In this document: positions 35,871-49,800 of the stretch, piece by piece
How positions within the stretch are numbered: position 1 is the first letter of the stretch
Layout: each line of letters starts with the position of its first letter
Program-made: the position numbers and the translations under genes
From: Rhabdornis inornatus
Lineage: Eukaryota > Chordata > Aves > Passeriformes > Rhabdornithidae
Reading direction: 5' to 3'
NCBI GenBank assembly: GCA_013397075.1
Contig: VWZS01003795.1
Location: forward strand, 211,135 to 275,134
DNA length: 64,000 nucleotides
Notes under the pieces: model-generated
Told to the model about the DNA's origin: nothing
What the model saw: only the letters and a program-made list of their open reading frames with translations
Databases searched by the model: none

Positions 35871-37277
35871 CCGTCTTATAAAATGGGTGCCAGAAAACAC
35901 ACACAAAAAAAGGTGTTAAAATACATACTGGTTGTTATTACCCTGGTTAATTTTAAATATTTTTGCTATTCACTTCAATGCCCTCAGGCCTGAGCTACAG
36001 AAGTCTTCCACAACTGGAAAGATAGGAGTTATGCTCATGATGCAAGTTGCAATGGAAAAATTAGATTTAAATTGGACATGGTACAGGGGACACAGTGTTG
36101 CCCTTTCCTGGGGTGATGAGCTGAGAATGCTAAAGCTGAACGAACGAAGCAGCAGAATAGGTGTCTTACTGGGACAAGATATTTTTGGTATCTTTAAGGC
36201 TTAGTTGAGAAATTGAAAATTAGAAATTACTTTTTAGAAGGAGCATGGAAATAATCAAGCGTGAAATGGCAATCTATTGACCTCTGGTAACATGATGTCT
36301 TGATTTAGAAAACTGCCTTACAAGCTTGACAAACAGCCTAATGCCAACGATACTGGACTTTTTATGGTAGCTCGCTAGTTACCCAGTGAGGAACGGTCAC
36401 CATGTGACAAACCTTTAACAGCTGACTCAAAGGCATGCTTGGTCAAAGCAAAAGCAAGTGTTTTCGATGCTGTAATTATTTGTTTCTCTTCTCCTGGCTG
36501 AGAAAAACAGTTTGGCTGAATACAAGGGTGCTGTAAGCTCTTGCTGAAGAGCAGTTTTCCTTTTGGAAGCAAAGACTGAGAAGAGTTTGCTGTCAACTTA
36601 TACTGTTGACAAAAGCAATAGTGTTAACCAGTACATTAATTTAATTTTTGTGTCTCTGAGCATGCAGTGTCTGTATTCTCACAGAGCTGCAGTAACAAGT
36701 ATCTAGTCTCTGTTCTTGTCCTCTCCCCTTGCACTGTTCAGGTGGTATGAAAGAGTTACTGTAAAAGAGTTTTCTAGGAGAAAATCACACTTTCTCTCCA
36801 ATGACACACAGAGCTGAAGAGGGCAGGAGCAGCAGGAAGTACTCTTCAACTGTGTGTGGAATTAAATGGGTGCCAGAAATCCAGGAATAGGTGATTGTAG
36901 ATGCAGATGTCAAAACCTAAGTCACTATTGGCCCTGTAACTCTCATAATTACTGGAACTATTTGAGGTTTCTGTCTAAGCCAAATCTTGTTTTTCTCCTT
37001 TTAGGAATTGCAGTGAAATGCCTTGATCGTAGGAGGTGTGAAGTGTGTTTTGCAAACCAGCATTTGTCTGAAAGCACTCAGCCCCACCTCAAATCTGAAC
37101 AGAGAACAGTCTGCTTTAAGATTTTTTCCAAAGCTTGGATTAGGTAAAGAAATAGTAATTTCCTCTCTGGATTTCCTCTCGTTTTTTCCTAAGGCCAGGT
37201 TCTATTAACACATATTCACCGACTTTCCTCTGCAACAAAATGTTTATTTGTTTGTGACCTTTGCTTCATTTTCAGAC

Positions 37278-37400
37278 TGGAATAGTTCAGCTGGAAGAGG
37301 CCTATAAGGATTATCTAGTCCAACAGACATTTTAGAGTTTTGCCTTGCCTTCGATCTGAAGTGTCTGTAGCCACAGCACAGAGTAGTGACCACTCTACAA
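37278..37400 (-). mobile_element. CR1 3' fragment, diverged
   Basis: The plus strand reads TGGAATAGTTCAGCTGGAAG, then AGGCCTATAAGGATTATCTAGTCCAAC, a recognisable reverse-orientation CR1 3' region of the AATAGTTCAG type. Similarity becomes vague by about 37.4 kb. Confidence 0.75.
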
Positions 37401-38860
37401 CCACAGCTGCTCAGTGCTATGGCCACGCATGGACGTTGAAAGCTTGCCTTATTCTGATGCTATGTCTAGTGGTGACTTAGCACTTGATTTGAGTAGGAGA
37501 ATTAAAAAAGCTCAATAAAATAATGACTCAAAACACTACCCATTTGTTTGATCCCTTGAATGGCTATTTCCACTCCTACTTTTACTATAAATTGGTACCT
37601 CATGGCTTCTTTGTATGAGACAGAGCTAGGCTAGCGGGATGACCTAGTTATTTTTAAAGCCCGTTTATGTCAATACTCTCTGTCCTGTGACCATGTTGGC
37701 CACCATTATTTCGGGGTGAGGTCAGTCTTTTTCTTTGCTCGGGCCCACTGCCAGTTTCTCAACACCTGCCTTGAAAGTGACAGCTCTATGGGTGTCCTCA
37801 TAAATTAAAAATCATGTGCCTCTGCCCTGATGCTTTGGGACAGGCACAAAGTTAGAAACTGTCCTGTAACCCAAGCCCTGGGGCTGCTGCACGGGACAGC
37901 TGAGCAGCAGGCAGCGAGCCCCAGCAGCGGGGGGCTGGCTACGCTGAGACCTTGGGCAGCGCCCAGCCGGGTGCCAGCGGGCATGTGGCTGTGCTGGTGA
38001 GAGCCAGGCACGGCCCCCAGGTAGTGATCCTCCCCCACGGCAATGTGGAGAGACCAATGGGCTAGCAAGGGGCTGCTCTGGGTTCTGTGCAGCACTTGTG
38101 CCTTTGCATGCCCGGCATGAACTGAGCTGAGGAATGGGGAGTGAGGAGTGGGGAGCTGGCTCTCTACAATGAATGGGCAATCCTGTGCAGTTGTCACTAT
38201 CCTTTGCCACCTCCCAGCTCCACCGTTACTGCTCTGGCACATAATTGACCACAGCTCTAATCCAATCACGGTTTCCTCCTTCCAGTGTGCAGTGTAGACA
38301 CTCAGACAGCATACATGTTCTCCATAGCCTGACAGAGTCCTAAAAGCTTCAAGTCAGCAAAGCACTTAGGTGTTCTCCTTTCTCCCAAACCTGGCTTCTC
38401 AGTCTACGCTTCTCACTACCCCGCCATGAAGGTGACACCCACCTGCAGGGAAACTCCTACACAAATCAGAGAAGCTGCAACACCACACTGCTCTAATCTG
38501 TCTGCTCCTACCCCAGGTGTGTATTGTGACCGGTTTCAGGATCCATGCCTGGTAGTGCCCAGGCTGGGGAGCTGCACCTGCAGTATCACAGCACCACAGT
38601 TACCTCTCAGATCCATAACTGTGGCTGCCAGACACGAGTGCTAACGTGACCCCTGGTATGGAGTGAGATCTTGGCATGACAACTCCTGGCATAAAAAAGC
38701 AATAAAAGCAAAAAAAAAGAAAAACAAAAAAGGAACAGAAGCTGGTCAGGCATCCTTTTCAAACCACCTGGATACTGCCTTCAGAGGCACAAGCAAAATC
38801 TGTTACCCTGTTGGCATAGGATCCTTAGCCAGATGACTAAATTACAGCAAAGTAGAACGC

Positions 38861-38883
38861 TTTTTTTCTTTTTTTTTTTTTTT
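38861..38883. repeat. T-rich tract
   Basis: A near-pure run of T with a single C interruption. No adjacent retroposon was recognised. Confidence 0.8.
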
Positions 38884-41800
38884 AATGATCCACAACTTAT
38901 ATTTTAACAGAGACTGCTTTTTATCTTTCTTCTGTTGGTCATCTTTAAAGTTCGTTCTAACAACTGGGTATTGTATGGTTGATGCTCTTGCCCATTCTCT
39001 AGTAAAAGGCTGCAGATGGGTGCTGCTCACTGTTCCTACAACACAAACTGAAAACTTTAATTATAATTTCCCAGTCCCATTTAATGCTTCCCATACTGTA
39101 TCTCAAAATAAATGCATAAGCATCCACTGGAGTGCTACTGGTAGTGATGCATCCTGTATTTTGGCAAGTCTCTTGGTATGTGTGTTCCTTGCATGCCTTT
39201 CAGGTATTCTTCAAGTTCTTTTCCTCTCCCAGCTCTGTTGGCAACTGACAGTTGAGGACTCAATGTCCCTTTCTTCAGCTGGTAGCAGCAACAGCAGTGG
39301 TATGACTATGGGCACACACACTTCGAGACCTTCTGCCTTAAAAGCATCAATCATCCCACCCCTGCATCTGGTGACATTTTATAGGTAGATAGAACAATCC
39401 AGACGAAATTGTCTTGGGCAAGGCTGCTCTGCTGCTGGCAGAGTGAGGGGCCAGCTCCTGCCTCTGTGACAACCCTTCCCAGTTGCCCCACCTGGTGCAG
39501 AGCTGGGCAGTGCGCCGAGCAGGGAATGTTCCTCCTTTCCTGTGGGTCTGGTGGTGACAGCAGCTCCTGGCCCCTGGCCAGGGTGGCTGAGGCCCGGGAA
39601 GAGGCTTTCAGAGGTCCGAGAGGCATCTGCTGGCCCAACAGCTGCTCCCAGCAGGCAGGCAGGGGACTGGGACAGAGCAGCCTGCTGGGCATTGGAGCAC
39701 GGACCCATGGTGGGGAGGCGAAATTGTAGGGCTGCAGGAGAGATCAGTGGGGGCTGAGACATAATGATACTCGGGGAAAAAAATGGGAAAGAGCCCATTA
39801 GTAATGACGATAAGTAAAGACAATTCTTTAGCTCAGGACATAAGTTTACCTTGCCATGTCACACTTTTGCCTTCTTCTTGTCTTTTTCTAATGGAAAGCA
39901 CTCACAAAACCAGTACTGTCAATAAACTTAGGAAAAATATCACTTTGCATCTTTTCAAATCTTGAGGCAATGAGGCCATTGCCAAGGTGATAATCTATTT
40001 GTCACCCATGAGTGACACTAATAAATATTTTAAACCAAGGCAAGGCATCACCCCAGTGACAGAAGAGCAGCAAGAATTTCCCATGCCTTTGTTGGACTAA
40101 AGTGTTGGATATGTCAGCAAAGGTAGGTCTCAGATTGCCTTGGAGGAAACAAGGCAGTCCTAGTTACACTGATCTATTAGCACCTCCAGCTGCCTTTGTC
40201 AGATTAGCAGTAACATGGAAATAAGGAACCATCCACTGGAGTAAATTTTTCAGGGAAAAAAGCTATGGTAGTTGTTGAAGAAAGTAGAGATTATGGTATT
40301 TCTGCAGGTGAGATCGTACATTTGAGATAAAGCATGAGGCTCAAAGAGTTAGTACTTGAGATTGTTACCTTTTTGCAGAACTTTTGGACGTTGTCGGCAT
40401 TGTTCTGAAATCAGTGGAAAACGGATCCTTTAAACTATCAAAATAATGATACTCTAAGATTGCATTTGCCTCCTAAAGTCAATATTGCATTGTCAAATTA
40501 GAACATGACATCAGGTGACAGCTAATTTTATTTTTGCTCTGTGACACATCTATGCTTCCAGACACCTGCATATCCGTAAAGAAGTAATTTAAACTACCAG
40601 AGTCATTGTTACCCTTCTCTGTGTTTCCTTTTCTCATCAATTTCAACCTCCATTGACTGGGTATGAGGCCTCTGTCTCAGTTTGAGCTTCTCAGTCCTCC
40701 AGTGTTATGGGGACATAAATAAAAGCAGTGCTGTGTGAAAACACAGAACTGTTCAGTACTGAGCAACTTGTGATGCTGAATTAGCTATATAGAAAAAAAA
40801 TATCACTTGTGGGAATCATGGTGAGTTGACTGCACAAAACAATGATTTTTCTGCTGAAACCTTTCCTAGCTGTTCCTCACTAGGCACAGCGTATGGTTAT
40901 GTTTATATTTCTGATGTTGGCAGTGCAGATAGGGCTGAACACAAAAAAAAGGAAGCCTGCCTTTCTCCTGAAGGATTGATAATCCAAGGTCCTGAGACTG
41001 GCAACATGCATGAGCAGGTTTTATTTCATGTACATAAGTGGTAGAGACTTACTAGAGTGTATATATCCACTTTTCAACTACAGCTACTCTGTCAAGAAAG
41101 GTCTCAACAAAAAGTTTCTACCTATTGGGATATTTTTTATTTTTTATTTTATACTAATTTTCCTACCCACCAGTATTAGGTTACTTGATTTGACTTTTGT
41201 GGGACAATTCTGTGGGACAATAAAGTAGTTTGAGAATCAAAAAAAGTCTTGGTAGGACCTGGGATGTTGAATAGCAACATTGTGGTCTTGCTTGATCTTG
41301 TGAATAGCTTTCAGCACTTCCATGTTCAGCCCACAATGTATTTAAGAATTCAGCTCAGACTGTAACCCTAGGAGGTAAACATTTTGTTTAATCAGGGTCT
41401 TAAATATTTTCTTGGCTATGCTTATCATGGGAAAACGTCTCAACTAAAATTTTCAAAAGGTTAAAGAATCACCTTCTAATTTCATTATATACTCAGGTTT
41501 TTATGAAGAAAAATGAAGTAGAAAGCACACCAGTGTTGCTAGATCAATTTCATAATGCCAACACTTTTAAAAGCAAGTTACTAATTAGTTTTAGGCTGCT
41601 ACAGAGAAGAGAAAATTTGTGTTGTAGGGATCCTTGCTACAACACAGAAGAGAGGAAAAACACAAGAGCTGATTTCTGTGCCCACCTATGTACAGATGGG
41701 AGCCTACATGAAAGAGAAATGTTCATGGCTGTGCCCATGATGTGTCAGTGGGTGTCAATTAACCTTGTATCCTGGTGGCTATTGATGATAAAACATTAAT

Positions 41801-42959
41801 CTTCCCAGCATTTTGTTTCTGGAATTTTAATATATTTCAACAGATGCACAACTGTCACTGGCAATGAAGCATCTCCTGATCGTTGACCTCCCATGAAAAC
41901 TCTAGGTGTTTTCTACTACAATCCAACAAACAGGACTGGCCAATAAAAAGGATTCCAGAATGCGTGTAAAATACTTCTGCTTGTTGAATCACTGCATACA
42001 CTTTGCTGCATTCAGATGGTTTGGTATTCAGATCTTGCCTGAAGGTAATGACAGAAATGCCTCTCACCCCTATGAAAGCTGAAGGCTGCTTTAAGTGCTG
42101 TGGAAACAAGTTCAGCACCTCTTGATGTCAGTTTGATTGTATGTACATGGATCTGCTTACACTTCATACATACAATGCCTTAATACACTCCAAGGCCAGG
42201 AGAATTCGAAAAACGGCACTTGCTGAAAGGTTTCTTTCCTCCAGCTTGTTCCTCTGAACTCAGCAACTCATTGGGAAGCATGACAGCAAGTTTTCTTTGC
42301 TAGCAGTATTTCAATAAGGCACAATGTATCAAGATGAGCTGGAGGCTATCCAGTACTCCTTGTTCTTGATGTCTTCATCACAGGACAAATTTAATGCCTA
42401 TTTGATTTCACATGCTACATTTTGCTTGATTTGTGTGATGAGATGGTTGACATATTCATTCACTGTTCTCACGTATGTGTTGCCTAAACATTGTGCTGAG
42501 AATAGCAAAACATTTGGGGGACTTCTCCTGCCCTCATTCTGCCCTGGAAAAAACTTGCTGTTGAAATGCACAACCTCTTAGAGGTAATAATAAATAAAAT
42601 GAAGTATATCTCATTGATTTGTAGATTTCTGTCTGCAAGCTATGCTATAGCCACTTCATCATTGTCAGTGGAATTAGTCTAGATTTCTCCAAAGGTTAGT
42701 ATTTTCACATTTGGCTAACGAGAAACAAAAATATGTTTTCTGTTTCCCTGTTATAGCAGCTTCCAGACTGACATCTCCATGGAGGAGTGAGTATCCACAA
42801 CAAAACAGGCTGCATGCTGTTTTCCATGCTCCAGCTGCACAGGAGCCATCAGGGCTCCATGTAACAGCTCCTCTCTCCCTTTGGAGGATCAGATTTTCTA
42901 AGTGCTTAATGGCAGTGAAGTTCTCCTGGTGACCAGGCTGGTATTGCCTTCCTTACACA

Positions 42960-43135
42960 GACTGTTAAAGCGCACCGACTATTATTCGCCTACTCAATTA
43001 ATTGCCAAGGAGACAGAGGAAATATGTACCCAGAGGAGAAAATGAAGCCATTTTTATTTGCTGGCTAATCAAAATCCAATGGCTTTTGAAGACAGTGTGA
43101 AATGATCATTAATTAGGAGGGATACCTAAATCTGA
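42960..43135. promoter_or_regulatory. Candidate conserved regulatory block
   Basis: The block carries TCAATTAATTGCC, GGCTAATCAAAATCC and ATGATCATTAATTAGG, a dense set of homeodomain/PBX-like cores, in a stretch free of repeats and open frames. This is a composition-based guess at an enhancer. Confidence 0.25.
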
Positions 43136-43746
43136 AGTTCAAAGAACCTTGTACAAGCCAAGGAAACAAGGCCTGGTGGACAGGAATTGTTCACCCACTG
43201 GGAAAGGGTGCCTACATGGAAGCACCTGAGTCCCATGACCTGTGGAGCAGGACCTGCCTAGCTGCATAAATTTTCCATGTTTTCTTGTTAGGCTTTATCC
43301 CAGAAGGGAGATGATCAATGGTTTCTACCAACACAGATCCTGTGCTTCCATGTTGTGTTAGTTGCTTGTCCTGCCAGGGACTTGGGCACGGCGTCTCTGA
43401 GTCTCTGTGGTGACCTGAGCATAGCCACTGTCATAAACCAGGTGAGATGTACCTAGAAGGTACTTAGGAGTATATAGGACAGTAAAATAAAACAAAATTC
43501 ATTTTCAAACGAAGAAAAATCTAGAATTTTGAAGGTCTCCCAATAGTCAGTACTCTTTGATTGCAATTGACCTTTTCTTAATTTCCACTAAAAAAAAACC
43601 CAACTGATATCAAAATTTGCTGCCAATTGTGTTCAGAGGAGTAAATCTAGGATTCCTACATTGCTTTTGAAAAGGATGTAGACACAAAATATTACACTTG
43701 AAGGTAATAGAGAAGATATTCTGCACATACATAGAAAAAAGAAAGC

Positions 43747-43861
43747 ATCTAATAATGCCAAGGCCGAGGGTTCAATGCCGGTATGGGCTGTTCACTTACT
43801 ACTTGGACTCAATGATCCTTGTGGGTCCCTTCCAGCTCCAGAATATTCTGTCATTCTTGTC
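43747..43861 (+). mobile_element. tRNA-Ile-derived SINE with CR1-like tail (TguSINE1 type)
   Basis: From CTAATAATGCCAAGGCCGAG onward, the sequence follows the anticodon loop (AAT), variable loop and T arm (GGGTTCAATGCC box-B-like) of tRNA-Ile, then GTATGGGCT from the acceptor stem. It continues directly into TTGGACTCAATGATCCTTGTG, GGTCCCTTCCAGCTC and GAATATTCTGTCATTCT, the 3' end of a CR1 LINE. That chimera is the structure described for TguSINE1 in songbirds, where CR1 enzymes mobilise a tRNA-headed element. The 5' half of the tRNA part (A box) is missing, so this copy is 5'-truncated and cannot be a working tRNA. The family name is given from memory and was not checked. Confidence 0.85.
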
Positions 43862-46800
43862 TGTTTTTTCAAAAGAATATCCCTGAAATACTTTGTGAGT
43901 AAAAACCTGTCTTCAGACTCAAGTCAGAGTTGGACTGTGGTTTTGAGAAGAACTTTTGCCAGCATAGTGCCCGTTTATTAAAATAATTATGAGTTAGCCC
44001 CAGCCAGCTATATGGAAAACTGAGGATAACAGAAGAGAGCAAAACTAGAGAAACTTAGTAAATAAAATACAATTTTCCCATAGAAAACGGGCTGGGCTAT
44101 TTCTCTCCTGGGAAATAAACACTTTAATATGCGTAGATCTGACCCCAACCGCTATCTCACAGATTAGCCTGGAAGATTATGCTCTGGAAGGGCACTCAGA
44201 GAGCTGCATGTGATAATTTCCTGGAATTTCTGGATTGAAACAGAGAAGAGCTACATGTTGACATCTGTGAATTGATGTAACCTTTTGTTTGCAAGCTGAT
44301 CAGACTGTGATCAACAAAGAACTGTGATCAAAGGCCTTAGATAAAGGATTCAATGAGTTTAAGTTGGGAAAAAGAAGTTTAAAAAAATTCTGACAAGCTC
44401 CAAATATAACAAAGTGGTATTTGCAGACTCCTTTACAGAAGGACTGCTTCCTGGTTAATTTACTGTCTAATTTCTAAATGCTAAATCATATTAAAATGTG
44501 TATACTGGTCAGAAATAATCATAAATCTTCAAGCAAGCAGGATCTGTGGTTCCAAAAAGTACAAGCATGTGAAAAAAAAGAGAGCCATTTACAACCATGT
44601 TATATTTGGCACTTTCTCCTTGCAAATGAGGAAAATGAGGAAATATGGGCATGATAAAAAAAAAAATTAATCCTATGATTTTGAAGAATACTATACTAAC
44701 CAAAGTTATATTATCACCACTCTTCATAGAGAAAATTGGAACTGATCTTGAAGAACAAGTACTTCCTCTTAATTTATAAAGTCTAGGTATTTTCATTGGG
44801 GTTATCCTCTGCAGTAATAGTTATACAAGGAAGTTTGTGGACCGGGTCAGAAATGGCGTTTAGACAAAAGGTGGAATTTTGTCGTGGATTTTAATAAAGT
44901 CAGATTCAGGCTTTACTGTCTTCCTTCCAGTAGCATGCTATTTGCCTGTGACAGTCACAAGCCCCAACACCAACCTTCATCTGATGTAGTTCAGTGTGAG
45001 TAAAGACAAAATGTTTATGGGAGAAAAACTACCTAGACTTGTCATTTAATTATTTACGTAATTAACTATTTAGACCTGAAAAACTATTTTCAGCCCTGTA
45101 TGGAAACATTTTTGTGTCCTAGTATAGAAGAATTGAGCCAAAAGCTGAAAGCTTAAAGTTCATGCAAAGCAGTGAAAACAAAGCACATTGCTACACAAAA
45201 AAAATCACTTCCTCTCAAATGACTGTCAAGATTTGTCGCTAAGCACATGTGTGGACAGCTTTCCCAAGATTTATCAAGCTAAATTCTCAAGGACGGTGGT
45301 TCTCTAGCTTTTCTGGACAAGTGTGTCAGTGCTTGTCATAAAAGATATTTTCCTGAAGTCCACCCACCAGTTCTACTGCTACAACTTGTGACTATTGCCT
45401 CTTGTCCTTCCATTTCTATCTCTGCCTCTATCATCTCTACAGCTCCCTGCAGATACACTGCTAGAAGGCTGCTGTTGGATTCACCTTCTTGCTTTGTCTT
45501 CTCAAGGGCGGAAAAAACACATTTCCCTCAGTTTTTCTTTTTTCCTTAGATGCTCCATGCACATACTAACTCTTCTGCTAGTCTTTTGCTGGACTATTTG
45601 CAGACTGACTTCACCCAGGCACTCCCAGGCTGCTCTGCTCCTGGCTGGGGTTGTGGAACAACTGGCTACCAGGTCTTTCTCTGTCACCCTAGGAGAGCCC
45701 TTGCTGCTCCTGGTCCCAGAAAATTGTCCCTGGCAATTCCATACGTACACTCACAGGAGCAGAGGAGGAGGGAATAGTTCCTTCCCTCAGGCCACTGCTT
45801 GAATTCCTGCTATCCACCATGATCACTGGTGTCCAGTGGCTAATCCTCTGAGCCACTTCTCCAGTCTTCTTTTAGCTCTAACTACCCTCACAAAGCTTCC
45901 CTGGTAAACTGGTTATCATAGTGGTGCCCACTTTCCACCATTTCTGTACAATGGCAATTGCAAGGTGTATTTAGGTGCACAACATACTTTATATGTCCTG
46001 TTTCTAATTACCAAGATGCCAAAAAGAATGTGTAAACTGCTTGATAATAACATGTGTGTTAAAAACTGGCTGGAGCGTTTATTAGAAGAGAATTTCTTTG
46101 TTCTTTTAGCACGTCAGTGTATACAGGGAGGATGGTTTTCCTGTTCCTTTTAAAAAGAAAAATGTTAGGCTTTGATTCTCTGGTTTCTTTTCATCTTCAT
46201 CTAGCATAAAAAGCTTCGGAGAAGGAACACAAAAAGATAGAATAGCAAAGAAATCACAAAAGGAAGATATCAATAAGAAGCACCACTGACTATTCTCTAA
46301 GCAGTTTCCAAGCAACTTTTAATGGAAGGTCAGGCACAAGCAAGATAGAGGGAGGAAAACCTAAGACATTATTTCATACAATAAAGTGACTGTGAATGCT
46401 GCCAGTTACAGAGGAAATAGATTGGCCAGCCTGAGCACTTATTTATGTTTTTCTGTGAATACAAATGAAAATCCTCTACAAAGGGTACTATCAAATTTGA
46501 GCGGGAGTGTTAATTCCAGCAATAGGTTTGCAATACTCCTCGGAGAGGCTTTCATCACTGAATATGTGATGTTGACTTTGTGGTAATAATAATGATCCTG
46601 CTGGACTCCCTCAGCTCCTTCTGTCTGAAGATCTATAATGCTTTTATTAATTAATTAATCACACCTTACATTTGCAGCTCCAAGAATATTTGACATGAGT
46701 TATATGGATGGGGAAACTGAGGGATAGAGACAAGGAGTGGCTTTACCAAAATTGCTGTAGCTGTCAGCAGACATCCTAACACAGACAATGGAATGGCCAG

Positions 46801-49800
46801 AGATGTTCCTTCAGTCAATGAGAGACAGCCATATGTGCAGACAAACCTTGTTCCCCAGCACTGCGGGCTGGCTACCACAGTTACCAGTGGCAAGAGACAG
46901 AGGTTGTACCTGAGGGCATATTTCTGTGTGTGCAACTCATGTGTGATGTTTACTTCTTTCTTCGTCCAGTGTCTGGCAATTTAGACAGTTAGGCAGCTGA
47001 AATAGCCCCTTTGAACCTGAGTGCCATAACAGGCAGCCTGAATGTATCACTTTGGTCCCAAAATCATAGAGCACAAAGCATCTCTCTGTGCTCTGTGGCT
47101 TGTTATCATGGTCAAGAAGCAAAACTTCATGTGTCCGAGTTAAGAAAAGCCCTAGGAAGGGTTCCAGGGCTTGATTTGGAGGCCTGAAATTGAAGAAGCC
47201 AAATTTTTAGTTGCATTGGGAGTGCTGGCCCACTGAGTAGTGATAGCAAGTGCAAAACAAAATTTTCTCTTTTAGATTCTGTCTTGGAGTAAAACATTTA
47301 ACTGAGGATAAAATTTGGTTTGATAAAACTTCGCTTCTCATGGCTGGATGTCCTGATGTCTGCACTAGGATAATAATATAGCCTGTCTCTTCACATGGCA
47401 CTCCTTCTCCATCCAGCCTGCCTTCAGGTTAAAAGAAAAAAGAAAAAGAAAAAGGTAGGTGAAATAAGAGTCTGAATTTGAATTTTTAACCAGAGAAAAT
47501 GTTTTTGCCAGGAGTTACTGATGGTGAAGCTCAGTATCCTATATGCTCAGGAGCCTGAACAAGAGAGTGAACAATCATTTACACTGGGAAGTCCTCAGCC
47601 TTGATCCTGTGTTTAATCTGATAGCCCCATGCAGCTATCTTGGATATCCCTAAGACATGCCAGATTCATGTACCACCTCCATCTAGACACTGTTAGATCA
47701 GAGATCTATAATTGTCAGGCTGCAAAGGCTTTTTGCTGTATGGGAATAAGGGTCTCACATGCACACACACAGGAGGGAGGCTGTGAGGAATTGTTGCCGC
47801 TGAACATGAGCCTCTGGGAAGCTCCTCGCTGCACATGCACTTATGTGCTGCTTTCCACAGCTGAGGGGTGATGCTGAGGCCACTTGTCTTGCTCCAGGTC
47901 CTTGCTTGCCAGGCACAGCTGGTTCATAATCCACTCCACTGGGACCCTAAAGTGGAAAGAAGTCACATTATGCCCTTGAAATACATGAGAGCTAGTGGCC
48001 AGATAGGCCAGTATTTAAAGACTGAGATTTGAGTACAACTGTGATGCCTGTACTGCATTTTGTTTGGAGAAATTGATTACAGATATTAAAGGGAATGGAC
48101 TAGCTTCTTAACATGATTTCAGCTACTGAAATCTGCTCGGCTTTTACTTTCAATTTCAGGCATGTACATAAGAAGAGTTTCCAGAAGGCACAAGAAACAA
48201 CTCAGAATTTATTCCACAGTATGAATGGGTTAGTTATAGTGCATTTTCCTTGTCCTAAAAATAGACTGAGTGAAGGTTTGAAGGTTAGTTTTTGATAACA
48301 AATCTGTTTCTGTGTTCTTAAAATGTGTTATGAATAAGACTGCTTTTTCGGATGATTAAGGGTAGCTTATGAACCGAGGCACAGATATCTGACAATATAC
48401 ATTTATGCAAGAAACTTACAGTTCAGAAGAACCTTGTCTGTAAAATACACTCAGATGTATCTGAAAAAATCTCAGTATTCTTACAGCCCTTCTCCTATTA
48501 GACACAATTTTTTACTTTTTTATTTAAATCTCAGCCTTTTCCAAATTGTACATAAACCACATGCATCCCAAGATTCTTCCTGAAAAGAAGGACACCAGTA
48601 AGAGCTAATTACATTCTTACTGAATGTGCTGAATTTGACCCAAAGCAGAGCACAGATTTGTCACAAGACTTGTTCAGCAGTGCACATGGCAACTAGTTAT
48701 CAGGGGTGCAATAACACCTTAGGGCTAGTGCAGCTGGTCTACAGAAAACTGAAATAAGACCTTGTACAGTATGACTTGTGCTACATATAGACTGATACAG
48801 GGACCAACAGTTGAGCTTCCCTCTATTGTCTTCTTCAGCTGCTCTAAGACCAGCTTTCTGCTCCAGGCCCACTTGGCTGAGGTCAGCTCCTGGCTGAAGT
48901 CAGTGATGCAGCTGCCAAGTCCAGGTCAGAAGAGGGATGTGAGAGAAGGCTTCTACCTCGAAGTAGGTTGGTACTGGTTTTATCTGGGCTGCCCTGCTGT
49001 CCTCTGCAGAAGTGTGGTGCCCAGCTCTGAGTGTGTGGGTTATGCCATGAGTAGTTGGCTGAGAACTTGGCAGGGCAGTAGCACGCGTCTCTGAAAGAAG
49101 TTTGTGGTGGGTGTCTCTTCTAAGACAAAAGGTTAATAGAATTCCAGTATTTTACTTACAAAGCTTTTTTCTTTGTTTGCTTTTAATTTAGCATTGTAGA
49201 AACTTCTTCAGTCATGATGGGAAGATAACATCTTGAAGCCCATGCAGTTGCAATTATCTTAATTTAAACTTGTTTATGTGAGTTATTCATCATGTTTCAA
49301 TCTTAGACTATATGAGACAGCATTCCTCATGTTTGCTCTGCTCACTACACTTCTTCCTGCCCTTATTATCTAATTTCTTCTTACTTACTTTTAGGTTTGG
49401 GGAGTTACTTTGAGAGTCACTCGAGATTTTTTCAAAGCGATGATCTGCACAGCAGCCAGCAGCTGGGCTTCTTAGTGGGACCACAGCATGTGTATGTTCC
49501 ACAGAACTACTCGCTTCCTTGTTTCTGAGGCAAATTTAAAGCTCTCATCTCAGCATCCATGAAAAAATCTTTTGAGTATTCTAGAAACCATCTCAGCTGG
49601 AGCAGTTTCTTTTAAGCCAACAAAGCTAATGGTGCCTAATAAAACTCGTAGCTAAGGAAAAAGCATGACTGGATGAAATCTCTGAGTGGAATTAACTACC
49701 AGAAGGAATGAGTTTAAACCCAGATTAAGTTGTTTTTGGAGTAGCTGAAAACATTTCAAAAAACAAGCTTCTTGCGAAAAACAAAGAGCAGAAATGACAG

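Larger units (their letters stand above)
26883..37277. other. Intergenic DNA, no gene recognised
   Basis: Ten kilobases with only short open frames. They include an AC-rich simple repeat at 27466-27499 and a GGAATGTG (TEAD-type) site at 30475-30482 beside TAATTAGTTATTGG. A homeodomain-motif-rich block at 35730-35870 is annotated separately. No transposon end was recognised. Confidence 0.55.
37401..43746. other. Intergenic DNA with two GC-rich patches
   Basis: No gene was recognised. GC-rich patches at about 37.85-38.25 and 39.42-39.75 kb are open in several frames on both strands (up to 154 codons), as expected from composition. A-rich (38700-38733) and T-rich (38861-38883) tracts are present. 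A homeodomain-motif-rich block at 42960-43135 is listed separately. Confidence 0.5.

Noticed and set aside
37805..38269. 154- and 132-codon overlapping minus-strand frames
   Set aside because: They lie in a locally GC-rich patch open in more than one frame, with no domain, start context or splice pattern to support coding.
39351..39823. Cluster of overlapping frames on both strands
   Set aside because: Several frames are open at once because of GC content. None resembles a protein.
43747..43861. Possible tRNA-Ile gene
   Set aside because: Only the 3' half of the tRNA is present, it has mutations, and it is fused to a CR1 tail, so it is a SINE copy.
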